Source: Sinonovacula constricta
Lineage: Eukaryota > Mollusca > Bivalvia > Cardiida > Solecurtidae
Assembly: GCA_007844125.1 (NCBI GenBank)
Contig: CM017563.1
Coordinates: 18,992,347-19,056,346, forward strand
Reading direction: 5' to 3'
Length of the DNA stretch: 64,000 nt
Shown here: piece by piece, positions 25,597-38,533 of the stretch
Layout: every line of letters begins with the position of its first letter
Numbering within the stretch: the first letter of the stretch is position 1
Made by a program: the position numbers and the translations under genes
The notes under the pieces: generated by a model
Told to the model about the DNA's origin: nothing
Database searches by the model: none
Seen by the model: the letters and a program-made list of their open reading frames with translations, nothing else

Positions 25597-25815
25597 AACA
25601 TTATTTTATTCTGATTTCATTCTGTCTCTCTTTTATTATTTTGACTTCATTCTGTCTCTCTTTTAAAATTTTGACTTCATTCTATCTCTCTTTCATTATC
25701 TCGACTTCATTCTGTCTCTTTTTTATTATTTTGACTTCATTCTGTCTCTCTTTTATTATTTTGACTTCATTCTGTCTCTCTTTTATTATTTTCACTTAAT
25801 TCTGTCTCTCTTTAT
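25597..25815. repeat. 30-bp minisatellite, about 7 copies
   Basis: Units of CATTCTGTCTCTCTTTTATT plus ATTTTGACTT repeat with a 30-bp period. One strand is almost pure pyrimidine. The period keeps a forward frame open (Phe-Cys-Leu-Ser-Phe-Ile-Ile-Leu-Thr-Ser repeat), which I consider incidental. Confidence 0.92.
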
Positions 25816-27370
25816 ATATAGTAGAATTGAGTTCGTTTATATAGAAGCATATATTACATAGATAATAAGTCAAATAGCATATTTCTTCTTCATGCGCTGT
25901 AGCCATGGTTACATATCATTGCAGTTATGTAATTTGACATGTATTTATACTATGTAAATATGCGGATGCCAATTACGCAAACGACTCTTCAATAAATGGA
26001 TGTGAAATACTGCTAGAAGATATATTTGTCTATTTAGCATGACATTTGAGAAAAACTTTTTTCAATGTCAGAGGAATAAAAGTCCACTATAGATCAATTG
26101 GAAAACAACGTGTTGGAATATAACCTAAAGTTAAAAAGACTTTTAGAGCAGTAAAGGCTCCGATTTAGTGGGTTGAATGCCGTTTTAATGCATAATAAGA
26201 ATGTGTTAACTGGCATTACAATCTAAATGCCGTTTACTTTAACTCTTTTATAATATCTAAAAGTAGTTACCATAGAGTTACATGTTTTAATTATATGCAA
26301 AAACAGAATTCATCATAGTCAACAACGGTCAATTTAACTATAAAAAAATAATTACAATAACATTGTTATAATTGACAAAACAAAATTAAATGTTATATCA
26401 TAGTCTTGAAAAGTACGTGATAAAATATTGCCTTTCAAACAATTAAGAATACATGATTCTATTGTAAATAATCTACTACTGTGGAGAATTTGAAAAATTA
26501 TAAAAGAGAGGCGAATATTTAGAATATATTCAGGGGCATATAATACACAACCAAACCATAATTTAAATCACTGTAATATGTATTTTCAATTTTGTTCTAG
26601 TTCATTTACATGACAAATATTTAAGATTAAATTAATTTTTTCACTTGAAAAATCATACTCGCAGTTTATGATCAAGTAAACGATAGTCTCTTCTACTGTT
26701 ACAGTGTTGAAGTCACTGATTTTCTTTTTCGGATTGTAGCTATATACTTAAAGGGAAATATGTTCGAATAGACATTAACTCATATTGCGGAATGTTTCTG
26801 GGGAAAAAATCGGCAATTAGTCAGATGTTTTGTACAAGCCTTTTTTCATCCGTTTTAGGCAAAGGACCAATCTTCTATTTCCCTATTATCATTTCTTTGT
26901 GGGGGGATGAGAGCGGCATAAACTACGGCAGATATGGTTTTGTATTTGAGCAAAACAGTAGATCGAATAAGTGTTGCTACGCTCTGTTTCACCACGTTAT
27001 CCTTGTTATTAATATTGAACAAACAACCAATGCCTATTTAATGTACATTACAAATAAAACAAGGAAACAATGTATAAACAACAACTGCATACTTTTACGA
27101 TTATAAAATAATACATAACATTCATATCATAGAAACATTCATTCAAATTGATGCAATTCCCATGTCTAATGTAAAACCTAACAATTTAAGAACAAAATTG
27201 ATAGGTTAAACATGTTGTCCTCATAATTATCCATCATCGTTCAAAAAGAGAAAAGGTAAAGGTATGTTTTATAGTCTACATCTATGCCAGTGCACATTAA
27301 GCCGACTTCTACTTTTACCCCCTGGTCATTTGGAATAATTGTAAATTAAGTATCAACATCATAGACATAT
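25816..27370. other. AT-rich noncoding stretch
   Basis: The open frame at 26792-27106 (104 codons) shows no signal peptide, domain or repeat I recognise and lacks codon-bias support. No other structure was found. Confidence 0.5.
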
Positions 27371-27560
27371 GGCACAAGGAAATCATGTGCATGACACGAA
27401 TAAACCTCGCACATATACATCTGGGTGGAGTGGAACAATTCGAGGTAAGTTTCTTCCCAAGGAAATTGGCTGCGACTCAATCACGGTCCCCGTGATCCGG
27501 AAACTAAAACTATAAGGCGTAGAATATAAGGCTTGCTATGAGCGTAACATGCCTCAGTTA
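27371..27560 (-). mobile_element. SINE-like relic with 'CCTTGGG.AAGAAACTTA' domain
   Basis: The minus strand reads TTGAGTCGCAGCCAATTTCC, then TTGGGAAGAAACTTACCTCG, then AATTGTTCCACTCCACCCAG. This resembles a segment (CCTTGGGCAAGAAACTTTA...TTGCTCC...CCACCCAG) that recurs in the bodies of many animal SINEs. The tRNA-like head is not visible, so this is a fragment or an old copy. The assignment is pattern memory, not a search. Confidence 0.45.
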
Positions 27561-27667
27561 ATTCGATGCCAAGTCTGGAATTGCTTGACGAATTCAACAA
27601 CCACAAATTGCTAGCGCTCGTAGGGTAAATGCAAATTTTCAGCAAGTGTCAGGCTTAAAATGAGACT

Positions 27668-27723
27668 GAAATCAGTTTTCGTAGCACTCATAGATAATTA
27701 CTATTTGTACGAAACTGATTTCA
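27668..27723. repeat. 16-bp inverted repeat hairpin
   Basis: TGAAATCAGTTTTCGTA (27668-27684) pairs with TACGAAACTGATTTCA (27708-27723), with one bulged T and a 23-nt AT-rich loop. It may be the core of a very small MITE, or chance. Confidence 0.65.
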
Positions 27724-29084
27724 CATTGGTATCTACACTTCGATTATTTTTTGGACATTATTGTTTGTGCAAAACAGCATTAGTGGCAATCCAATCCTGT
27801 TTAGTAAATATAAGCCGTCTCTTTTAGCTTGGATAAGTCTTTAAGACCTACAAAGACACCTTGAATGGCACGTCTTGCAGTTAACTTGTATTATTGCATT
27901 GACTTCAATTATTACATGGTTAATTCAATTCACAAATGTGTTTAAAATTGTTTTGCTTTGAATATGTAGAGGAGAAGAAAATTACCAATGAAGCATGATT
28001 TAATGTATTTGAAATCCAGTATCCTTATCTATTACAAACATGATATTTCTAATCGAATGATGCACAATGTATGGAAAACATTCTATACTATTCAAGTTCA
28101 AAGTTAATGTTGAGCATGATTTTGTCAATGTTCCGAAGTATTGTAACAAACATTCTATCGACCAAATGATACCAGAGTACATTCTACCTAAAAGTATTAA
28201 ACTGAGCTACATAAGATACGATTTTGTACATTCCATTTCATTGTGAGACATATTTCTTTATACTTATTGTTTTTATTCGTCAAAAGTCAGAAGCTTAAAT
28301 TGTGCAAAAGAGGCAATAAATTCAACAAATTTTGCAACTTACAAACATAAACGAACACAACACGTTACATATAACTGTTTCGACGACTATCGACACGATT
28401 ATTGTACTAAGATCGGAGATAACCGATTATGTTTTACATGTATTTTCCCTGTTGTTGAGTCAATGGACTAACATTTCATTTAGCATAATTATTATGTCGT
28501 TTATAAAGCAAAATAAATATTACAAAAATAATACAATTATACAGTTTTAAAGAGTCTAAATACAATTTTGTCATTAAACATATTTGAATAAGACAATTTC
28601 TCTGATAGACAAAGCTTCGACAATACTGACAAATGCATATTGCATGGGAGTTATATTTTATTTAGTTTTATCATAATACAAAATGACTTTTATACTTTTA
28701 TACGACGGTTTATTAAACTTTTTACGTACAATTTTTGTGTTTATTTGCCATTAAACAATACTTTTACGATTAAACCGCATGTGTTGATTAAGCTTAAACC
28801 TTGGAAATTATTATATTATATTATTATTTAAATAGAACATGACTATCATCATATTCCTGTCACAGTACAACACGACATTCTACGAGTTGTGGTGAGGTGT
28901 CATTAACAATGACTCGCTGGGTCTCATAACAGACTCGAACACATGTCTCCATACGTCAAAAGTTGGCTCACCTCAACAGAAGTTTTAATCTATAGAACAA
29001 TTATGTTTTACATTCACGAATGGTACAAGAAACACATGGCGATGGGCAAGTCAATTACTGATATTTTATCAGGGGCGGGATGGA
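27724..29084. other. AT-rich noncoding stretch
   Basis: No supportable gene. A GTGTTCGAGTC B-box-like string on the minus strand near 28937 has no matching A box. Confidence 0.5.
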
Positions 29085-29285
29085 GGGATGCATGCCCCAA
29101 CCAACCAGTTAAAAGAGTAGAGTTGAGAAAACACACGTAAGCTTAAAAATACCAAGCTTTTGAAGATCATTTGTCTGCTGACTGGTTATATCGAAGCTAT
29201 GGTCCCTGACTGTGTATATATATATATCTAGTATTTACTGTGATAATGTTTAATGGATCTTGATTCACACACCACCCACCACCCA
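29085..29285 (+). repeat. Dispersed repeat family B, copy 1
   Basis: Aligns with 58436-58640: CCAACCAACCAG, GAGTTG.GAAAACACA, GTAAGCTTAAAAA.TAC.AAG, CTTTT.AAGA, TCTG.TGACTG, CCCT.ACTGTGTATATATAT, TGATAA.GTT.AATGGATCTT and a CCACCCACC-rich end. Both copies have the same orientation. It has no coding content; the class is unknown. Confidence 0.8.
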
Positions 29286-30769
29286 CTACGTACCAATTCT
29301 CCTTTGATTGCCTTTTATAAATATGATTGTCCTTCCTATTCTTGTCATACTAGCACGACTTTCTTACAATTTGTCGTTAGTTGCAATTTACGTTTATTCT
29401 TTTTGTCAACTCGACAACAATTCGTTTAAAATTCCCAAACCATTATGCTCTGAATTTAAGAATCGGTCAAGAAACATTTAGCAAGGGGTCAAATTCTGAG
29501 CTTTATGTATCGTACAACAAAAGATGAAAAATATGCAAAAACGTCAAATTGTTACAAAATGGTGTTATCATACTTCATACATGCAAGCAAAAACGTAAAT
29601 GTATATTTCCTTTCGTTTACAATCGTCAACAATAAGTCAGTCCGAAGCCGTTCTTTGCCAATGTTTTATCAAAGAACACAATTTTTATGGAAGTATTTAT
29701 ATTTTTATTTGAATTTAATTGTTTATTTATTTATTTATTTGCTTATACTTTGTGAATTTGTGTTATTTTTCACAGAACTTGACTTTCATGGACATGACTG
29801 TTTAAGTTTTGTGTGTGTGTGTTTTTCATAGACGAGAAAAATCCGGTAGTTGCTGAACTCTACTTCGGTTGAAACTATATATACGTTGTGGCGGAAGAAT
29901 CTTCTTTATCCTCTTTAACATTCATTTTAGCAACTGCATCTTCTAATTGGCGGTAAGAGAAGAAAGAAACATTGTTAGTGGTATTGTTAAGACATTTATT
30001 ACCTCATTATACAACTGATGAAGACTATTTTCAGATTTCACTCGTCCGACAATGAACGTTGTTACAAAAGTTTAGGCTGCCAACATCTGATAGTTTTATA
30101 GTGGGTTTTATTGTAACATGTAGTTAAACTTTCAAAAGCGATTTTCTTTTAGTGCCCAGTTATGCCAGTAAAAGACATTTGATGACATTTATTGACCAGT
30201 TGAGGATACAGCGTATGATGTGTGTTCTACTCATTCGTTTATAAGCAAAAATTAACTCGTCACCTTTACAAATTAATGGCTTTTGAAAAGAAACAACAAA
30301 GGCGAGTATCTGAGATGAGTAAGCCATTATCACAAAACATAAATGAAGCAATAACTTGATCTAAATGCCAGCAACTTATTCACTTGTTTCAGTTTGGCTA
30401 TTAGGAACAATTTCATTGGCTGAAGTCTAATAATGACTCCAAGAGCTTCTCTGTCAACTACATATGTATATTTGAACAGTAAGTTAGCATAGAATGATGC
30501 ATGTAATTTTAGAAAAAAATATATAAATGACGTCACATCAAGTTACTAAAATTTTCCTATTTATTCATCTTTGTGCGTATGTTTGTTGTTGTTGTTGTGT
30601 TTGATGTTGTTGTTTTTGTTTTGTTTTTAAATTATGGCACATATATCCATCAAAATTGTTTACAAATTACATGAATCGCTACAGATATGTGCACATCTAC
30701 CTTTTTGACAACACATGACTACAATAATAACATAGTAAATATAGTAATAACCTGATAGTAAAGAAAGGG
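29286..30769. other. AT-rich noncoding stretch with short GTTT/GTT runs
   Basis: A GTTGTTGTT patch at about 30580-30625 and a TTTA patch at about 29722 are the only structures noted. Open frames here are unremarkable. Confidence 0.55.
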
Positions 30770-31277
30770 TTAGAAATGTAATCGTTTATTCCAGTGCCAA
30801 TCGTACCTACTCGGCGATCTCCGGTAAGCTTCGGAGATAATGCCTCGTATGTAATTGTATGAATATACCAGTTGGTGATTTGCCCCGGCGAATAACTTCT
30901 CATTGCATTATGTAAACAAAGATGGCTGACTTTTCATGTGCATGCAGTACGCTTTAGATATAATGGAGATTCAATACTCCTTGAAGGAAGAGCAGATTGC
31001 TTCGTTGAAGAATATTTCTAACTTAGTTGATACTGTATGTATATTACCAACAGGATTTGGTAAAAGTGTAATATACCAGTTATTACCCTGCATGCACTCG
31101 GATCACGCTTCGGTGATGTCTATTTTCGAAGCTTGCCGGAGATCGCCGAGTAGGTACGATTGCCATTTTGAAAATAGTTCGTCAATATGGCGGCGACCGC
31201 ATTATTTCCGAGGTGATTACGTAGAGGACGGAATTACCCGAGGAGTTCCGAGTGTTCCAGTGCGAGTACTATTATAA
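30770..31277. mobile_element. Inverted-repeat-flanked element carrying a RecQ-like helicase fragment
   Basis: A 38-bp arm at 30796-30833 (core TACCTACTCGGCGATCTCCG) recurs as its reverse complement at 31127-31164 with two mismatches. Between the arms lie a start context (AAAGATGGCTGAC at 30919) and a truncated RecQ-like reading frame. To the right, 31218-31260 (GGACGGAATTACCCGAGGAG then TTCCGAGTGTTCC) is nearly the same as 50350-50385, linking this locus to another inverted-repeat element. This looks like a deletion derivative of a mobile element that carried a RecQ-family gene, or a rearranged gene start. No target-site duplication was defined. Confidence 0.5.
30936..31092 (+). pseudogene. 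N-terminal fragment of a RecQ-like DNA helicase
   Basis: RecQ enzymes are 3'-5' ATP-dependent DNA helicases. The frame shows 'YSLKEEQIASLKNI' (the Q-rich motif 0 region, residues 14-27) and 'CILPTGFGKSVIYQLLP' (motif I/Walker A, residues 35-51, with the P-loop Lys at residue 43), spaced as in RecQ proteins. Similarity stops immediately after motif I at about 31090. The frame then runs into the right inverted arm and continues to 31277 as unrelated residues. Motifs Ia to VI, including the DEAH box, are absent, so it cannot be an active helicase. An upstream ATG at 30922 (ATGGCTGACTTTTCATG) is in another frame and meets TAG at 30955, suggesting a frameshift between the original start and this fragment. 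Confidence 0.75.
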
Positions 31278-34200
31278 ATTTAATTTCTTGGTAATCTGTT
31301 AGCATATAGTTAATGTCAGCAGGTCTTGGCCTAAATGATAGAGGTATTTTCTATTGCGTCTGTGGGAGCTAGTGGAACTTAAAAAAAGTGTTCATCGACA
31401 ACTGATCATATGTAACAAATTGAATGAAACGTTGCGAAACGAAGCTCGTTGTGTTTTTATCCAACCCAGCAGGTTTAGTATTTTCAATATCAATTGACGA
31501 ATGAATGTTGGAATCTATTTATCACATAACATGCAAATCAGCTGATTTTTTGTTAAATATAGCCTTGAGTTAAAATTTACGATACCGTCGTCAACAAACT
31601 TTTGAGCCTTAATAACTAACAAGCGGGAGATCTAAAATGGCTTGTGGGTGTTACATGTTCTTAATTAAATAACGAAAAGTAATGAGATATTACTATTTTT
31701 AAATGTTTATGCTCATATTTCTGAGACTAAATTTCCTCCAAGAAATACTTCCTGGTGTGACCTACTTCGGGTTTGAAATTGTGTCGCTCTAGATTATTTC
31801 TGAATGTTTTTCTACAACAACAATAACAATAACGACAGTCCAGCTGGTTACTTTGTTGACTACTCACCATATTCTTTTCTGAACAGAAACGACGTATAAC
31901 ATTCCATCATAATAGGGATTATAACAATGTTTTTGTCATTGTTGTTGTTGCTGCTGCTGTTGTTGTTGATTGTCTTTTGAAATGAATCTACTGGCCTTAA
32001 ATCGTAAGGAGGCAACTTTGAATTCCCCCAAAATGTTGCTTTTAATTTTTATTATGGCAATTTAAACACTCAATTTTGTGTTCGTTTGTTGGGTACATGA
32101 AAGAGTAAGTTCACAAGCGAGTATGAATAAAAAATATTTTAAGCAGAACATATTTTCTTAGTTAAAATTCACATAATACATTGATTTTGCTTCTGAATAT
32201 GTCGAAGAGAAAAACGCTACCGTAAAAACAGAGGCGAGCATGCTTCAATGTATTTAGTACCAGGACGCGTGAAATAGTTGTCTCATTCTCGAGTTTAATT
32301 ACCTTAGGTTGACAGGACTTCGATTTTATTCATCGTTAAGTTCCCCCAATGCAGCTAGGTCTACTTATTTTTGATTCATTTAAAATATGTAGTTCTAATT
32401 TGTATACATGCATTCTGTTATCAGTAATGCAACGGATAAGTAGATGTTAAGGAGAGAGTATCAAGTTGTTCAATATTTGTATTTTATTCTCATCACTATG
32501 TGCAGTTAAAACAACTCTTGTTAAATCCTAAGCCGATATGTTTGAAAACAAGTTTCAATATTAAGCTTACACTTTAATGAGTCTGGTGATCGTCTTAAGT
32601 TCCAATGTATGGTTCCAATGCCTCGATCCTCGTCCTTAGTTACTGTTGCTAAGTTCCAGACGTCATCTTTTAAAGCTGAGGCTAAATTGCAATTAACCAA
32701 GTACAGTTAATAGCATATAAGGCTTTTTGCCGAAATTGAACGTGTTTTTCTAGACATAAATTTTGGAAGCCCTAAAAATACATCCAGTGACTTAGAGATT
32801 TATATGCACGCTTATAAAAAACTCTTTCATTAAATGTGTAACTATTAAGTCGCTGCACGGTTGAAGTTACATTAATGATTCCACTGGCGTATGAGTAGTT
32901 TTAAGCGGTACATTGATAAGAAACATTGGGCATACAAAAACATTGCCTCCATTATCTGAGGTAGTCAAAATGGTAGGTAAGTCCTTTGGGGTTGAAGTCC
33001 TTGGACTGTGTTGTGTGTCGGGTTTTTAGCTGTTTTATAGTTGTTGTTGTTCTAATTGTTGTAGTTGCTGCTGATGTTGTTTTTGTTCGTTTTTGTGTGT
33101 GTTGTTGGTTTGTTTGTTTTTGCTCTTTGTGGTCTATTTTATTGTTGTTGTTAAGGTGATATTATTACAAACAGTGGCATTTCTTACATGTGCATAGATA
33201 TAAGCCCTGCATATCAGTGTGAAGTACGTTTCATTTTCATTTACATGGATTATATCTTAAATATATGCATATATACATATATACCTTTTGATCTTCTGTA
33301 TGAAATAAAAATATATTTAAATATCCATGTTGTTACAGAAATTAAAGTTGTTTGATTAGCGATCGTTTAACATTATTTGGAGGTGTAATAAATTGTGTTG
33401 TACCTTAAAACAACTTATAACAAATTAATTTAATAAAAAAATGATAAAATTTAATTACACTGGCGTGTAAAATGCCTGGGCTTATGAGTAAATTTTACAC
33501 ATAATTTCTAAGAAAAACAGTATTATACTGCTGCTTTTAAACGAATTTCCCATTTTAAGTAAGTATGTGATTTACCTAGCCTTAATGACTTTATCTTTGC
33601 ATATTTTTTACATCTGATACATTAAACATCCATTAGAATATGATAAAATAAAAAGAATGTGTGTGCCTGCACGTGTCATTTGTTCTTAAATATTTAGGTA
33701 CACTTGTTTTTTATTTACATCACATTTATTCACATTCTGCTTTAAAGGTACGCGTACGAAACTGTTTACTGTGTATATGTTTGCCTTTTATCGTAATTAC
33801 AAAACAATTAAAGTCTGTCTTGGTGTAGGAAGTGTGGTGATATTTTTAAATTTCTAATTAGCATTTATCTTATTTAAGGGACAAATTCTAAAAGACAGGA
33901 GAAAATAAATGTCAAGTTGTCTTTTATATAAAGGCCATTACGTGGGATGCAGAACTCTTGCTCACGGGAACCAAACCTCGGTCAGGTCGTAGTTTATTTC
34001 CTTAATTTCCTCTACAGTAAGTATTTCCACAATATACGGTGTTTAAATGTATACATAGGGTGATTATTCCCGAGCCGAATTCATCAGGCACCTTAAGAAT
34101 TCCCTCAACTTGCAGGTTCTCTACCACATATTGTCTTACCTTAAAAGTAAATTACTAATACTGAAAGCTTATCCTCCCCTTAAAAAAAACCTAGTATGCA

Positions 34201-34447
34201 AAGGAGTATAAAAATAAGGGGCACATTTATGGGCAGACAATAACCGACAGGCTACGGAGGATAAACTAGATCGATGATATTTTATTATATAAAGAAAACA
34301 TTTAAACTGAAAGGTCCAGCATCATGACATTATTTTAATTACGGAGTTGACCTAAAATAAGTTGAATACATCAAGTTACTGATAAATAATTTGTTTGTAT
34401 TTTGCCATTATATACATTCTCTTTTTAAAAATCTAAACTACCTCTTA
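31278..34447. other. AT-rich noncoding stretch with GTT/GTTTG runs
   Basis: GTTGTTGTTGCTGCTGCTG occurs at about 31935-31970 and a GTTGTT/TTTG patch at about 33040-33155. There is no exon, RNA gene or copy of the dispersed families. Confidence 0.55.
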
Positions 34448-34632
34448 ACAAAGTCATACAGAGTAAATGTAAAAGTGACAAAAACAATGACCCGAGACAC
34501 ACAAATTGAAAAACCTACATTTACCGCCTTGGAAAGGTCAGCCGGCAAAAAGAACGACTGGGGTACTTAAGTCTGGTTTTTGGAGCGCTCAAACTTCGCA
34601 CTTGCTGAAGGTTTTTTTCTCACAAACAAACT
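34448..34632 (-). repeat. Dispersed repeat family A, copy 4 (short subtype, inverted)
   Basis: The minus strand shows ACCTTCAGCAAGTGCGAAGT, a GAGCGCTCC block, TTAAGTACCCCAGTCG, GCCGGCTGACC, TTCCAAGGCGGTAAATG and 'TGTGTGTCTCGGGTC', matching copies 5-7. Confidence 0.78.
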
Positions 34633-36020
34633 ATCTAAATAAAAACACCCATGCAAAGTGAGACAGCTAACAGCAAATACCTGATTTGAGATTTAAAGCT
34701 GATGAAAGAATATTACATACAAACAAAATAATTGTTGGTATAATTAAGTTTCAACATATGTACAATATGTACAGAAGATAACATCCTCGGCAAAACATTT
34801 TACTTGTGTTTATTACCCATACACATGTTCTGTCAATAAGATTAATTTTAAAAAATGAACAAAAGCTGCTTGACGTCATCAATGATGTAAATAAACAAAC
34901 AATATAACTTACACTATGGATTCTAAACGATTTGATTGGTCAAGTGATGCTGACACAAAAAAATATATTGACCCAAAAACGATGCATTGTGCAAACAATG
35001 TGCCGTCACGTTAACAAATTCAAAATTAAACCAATATTTGAAATATATACATACATTCTTATATATTTATTAAAAAGAAAACAGAAGTTTGAAGTGATAT
35101 CTATGTTTGTTCGCACGTTGTTGATTACGTGCAAGATTCAGATCACGAGAGATGCCAAATCAGGAATGCTTTGTTCGACAAGTTAACAACTAATTTAAAT
35201 AAATATCTACTATGTCTAGTGTTTTTTAACCTTTTAATTAGTGTCTATAAAAATAATATTTTTTTATGTCTATTCGTTTAAAATAACGCGTGCTTTCAAT
35301 TTACATTAGTATTTTCATTTGAAGTACAAACTATCTTATCTTTAATGTATGTACTTCATGCTTACACAACCCAATGCTCACCTAATGACACATTAATAAT
35401 ATATCCACACTAATTTATTTCCTTAATTTACAACTCAGCGTTGTGTGGTCTCAAATTTATTTCTTCCTTCGTGTGCTACAGAATAAAGCAGTCGTCAAAG
35501 CTGTTTAAGAAGGTAAAACTTAAGAATCAAAGCATATTCTGATATAACAGAAGTTTACACATAGTAACAAATGTTTGCACATAGTAACAGATGTTTACGT
35601 AATATTCTATCTAAGTGAAACCAGAATCTGCAGTTACTGCAGTTATAATAAGATATATTAAGGGTAAGGTCAATGGTAACAAATCTATGTGACATAGACA
35701 ATATAAAGGATAAAGTTGGTATCGTTGTAAATCAATTTATCAACAATCTGGCAATAACAATAATCTATTCACGTCTACTGCGGAAATGAAGTCGATGCCA
35801 ACATACTGCTCATTGACAAAGTTACAAACCCTAATGACACATTGTCATCCGATATTTCCTGCAATTAACTTGATGTTTTTTCAATTCCGTTGATTGCAAT
35901 GGTTTGATCTGTCAAAATGAAGCTCAGTTTCGTGCAGCATTTTGTTCACGAACGTGTTGACTGAATTCTTACTAGAGAATCTTGATGTAAGAAATTGTGC
36001 TGGACTAAGTAAAACATACC
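34633..36020. other. AT-rich noncoding stretch with a short 20-bp direct repeat
   Basis: CACATAGTAACAAATGTTT is repeated almost exactly at about 35559 and 35579. Nothing else is recognised. Confidence 0.55.
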
Positions 36021-36021
36021 C

Positions 36022-36075
36022 TGTTGTTTGTTTGTTGTTGTTGTTGTTATTGTTGTTGTTGTTGTTGTTGTTGTT
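36022..36075. repeat. (GTT)n microsatellite
   Basis: About 18 GTT units with one GTTATT interruption. Confidence 0.95.
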
Positions 36076-37407
36076 TCAATGATAACAACAATGCAGCAAA
36101 CTTTTACAATGTGTATAAGGTTTGACCATTTTCTGGATTAAATAAGTACTTTAGTAATACGTACTATTGGTACACATAATGTTGTTCTGATTTACTTATT
36201 GACGTAAGTCAGCACTGTCTTTGATGTGTAATATTTAAATTATGTGTATACCAAGAAGTATTATTTTTCATGCGTGTCACACTTTGACCATAGTTTTTTA
36301 TCAGCACAGTTATATAGCACAGCCAAATGAGTACTTAAAATGAAAAAACATATATAAATATAATATGTTTTCTATTTTTTCTGGTGTTATCTCGTACACA
36401 AACAAATAGTATCCTTTGAATTTCCAAACTATTAGAGAATTGTAAATTTCAGAAAATATGTGTTACAAATAATAAATTCCATTGTTTGATTTATCATCTA
36501 CTATATCTTTCATTTAGATTTGTTATTCTGAACCTCTTCAACTGAATTTAAATATAGTTTTATGATTGAATATTCAATAAAATGGTCTTCTTCATTACTT
36601 GGTGAGAAAATTTATTCAAAGCAATTTTAGATGGAACGTTGTCACTGATACTTTAGTGCATATTGTTAGTAGTATTTTATATTTATGTGTATATTTACAC
36701 CTATGAAATCCTTTTTTCAATAGTAAAGTATTATTTTGTTTTAAATTTTACCCAAAAATTGGGCAGAAATAATGGAGTACTATACCGACATAATAAAACC
36801 TCGCTGTCTCGCAGTTTATGATAAATTCTTTTTTATATATTCATCTTTAATATTAAAAGTTCTCAATGATAATGGTTTGATCTATTTTTAAACAGATTTC
36901 TTTTAGTTGTATAATTCAATGTTGTTATTTTTAAGAAATCACGTTAAATTGACATAGAATGGTAATGAGTGTACCTTTGGTAAAGTATTCTATAGCATTT
37001 CCCGTTTTTTAAAGATAAAAGTTTTGGGACAATGAAAAATGAGTGGTAATAAAAATGTTGAAGAAATAAAAAAAATGCCTTTATTTTCAAAATTATGTAT
37101 TTTCATACTTTGTTTCTTTAAGACATAGCGTACACACTAATTAAGACAGATAGGCAGTAGATATTTGCATCAATATTTTAACACATGGCTTTCCTTGTAT
37201 ATTAATTTTTATTCGTATGCTGTGTGATATCATTTGTTTTAATATTTCTTAAAGTTTGCCAACCAAGAGTAGACATTATTTCCTGTTGCCTGTAAAAATA
37301 AGACATAAACAGTAAAATTAAAACCTTTCTATTGATTAAATTAAGTTTCTGATATTTCTTGTCAGAAATATTCTTTACTTGAAATGCTAGCCAAAAGGGG
37401 TGTTCGT
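36076..37407. other. AT-rich noncoding stretch
   Basis: I see no gene, hairpin or recurring repeat. Confidence 0.55.
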
Positions 37408-37646
37408 GCGTTTGAAAAAACCTTCAGGAAGTGCGAGGTTGGGGCACCTTACAAACCAGGTTTAAGCACCCCAGTCTGTCCTTTTCCTGACTAACGTTCC
37501 AAGGCGGTAACTGCTGGTTTTTGTTTGTGTGTGTTATGTCTCGGCTCTGTGATTTTGTCACATTTACCCTGTTTGCCTTTGTCTAGCGGAAGTTTATATT
37601 TAAATATCTGTGTTAATAGGTCTTATAGGACCTTTTCTTATTTACC
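37408..37646 (+). repeat. Dispersed repeat family A, copy 5 (short subtype)
   Basis: GAAAAAACCTTCAGGAAGTG, GGTTTAAGCACCCCAGTC, CGTTCCAAGGCGGTAACTGC, a 'TGTGTGTTATGTCTCGGCTC' block, CACATTTACCCTGTTTGCCT and 'ATAGGACCTTTTCTTATTTA'. The right half is shared with copy 7 but differs from the long subtype. Confidence 0.82.
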
Positions 37647-37812
37647 AATAAGTTTATTTTAACAAACGAATCTTTATCTTAGAGATGACCTCATCTACGC
37701 ATCATATTTAGCTATTTAAAGAATCAGTCTATAAATACATAGAAGCCTATTATCTTAAACCACATAAAGAACATTATCATTTTATCCGTGTTGCAATAGA
37801 AAGACTTAATGC

Positions 37813-37865
37813 ATAATAATAATAATAATAATAATAATTATAATAATAATAATAATAATAATAAT

Positions 37866-37905
<40 letters not shown>
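37813..37905. repeat. (AAT)n microsatellite
   Basis: About 30 AAT units with two small interruptions. Confidence 0.97.
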
Positions 37906-37906
<1 letters not shown>

Positions 37907-38115
37907 GAGGCATTCATATCTGTATTTTGATGTTGTCAAAATAGAACGGAATTAAATGACAAACAAAATCAATGGCTGTAACCTCTTGGAATTACTCGGA
38001 TGCAATTTAACTTCTGCTATTTCCTTATCTGCAATTGATGGACGTCCCGATATTATATTCACAAATTCCCCAGTTGCAAACGTTAAAGCTGTAAAATTCA
38101 CACTAACCACAGCTT

Positions 38116-38246
38116 TTCACACATAGAAAATAACCTACAATGGCCGCCTTGAAAAGGTCAGTCGGCAAGGAAACCTACTGGGTTGCTTAATCCTGAGTTT
38201 GCGGAGCGCTCCACGTCGCATTTCCTGAAGGTTTTTTCTCATAGAC
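38116..38246 (-). repeat. Dispersed repeat family A, copy 6 (short subtype, inverted, 3'-truncated)
   Basis: The minus strand has GAAAAAACCTTCAGGAAATG, a GGAGCGCTCCGCAAACTC block, TTAAGCAACCCAGTAGG, TTGCCGACTGACC and TTTTCAAGGCGGCCATTG. The part after the core is missing compared with copies 5 and 7. Confidence 0.78.
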
Positions 38247-38533
38247 AGACTTTTAAAATTGCAATCTGATATGGTCGCTTTAATATGTACGGCAAATATA
38301 TATATATTGATTGTAGGTTCTTGCCTTACAAGTCTCAAGTCGTAACTCACATATATATGACATAAAGTCCATAGTTTAACGGCTGCAACGACCTACAGGG
38401 GCTTCAAAAGCTCCGAGAGATGGATGAGCTTCTATTTGTAACTCCATAACAACTAAAAATCCACGTACACGACATCTTAAAGATGGTATCCGACAATTTA
38501 ACTATATTAATTAATATAACAATACCTTACGAC

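Noticed and set aside
26792..27106. 104-codon open frame
   Set aside because: No domain, signal or codon bias. The length is plausible by chance in a window of this size.
28900..28960. B-box-like GTGTTCGAGTC on the minus strand
   Set aside because: No A box at tRNA spacing and no body similar to other SINEs here.
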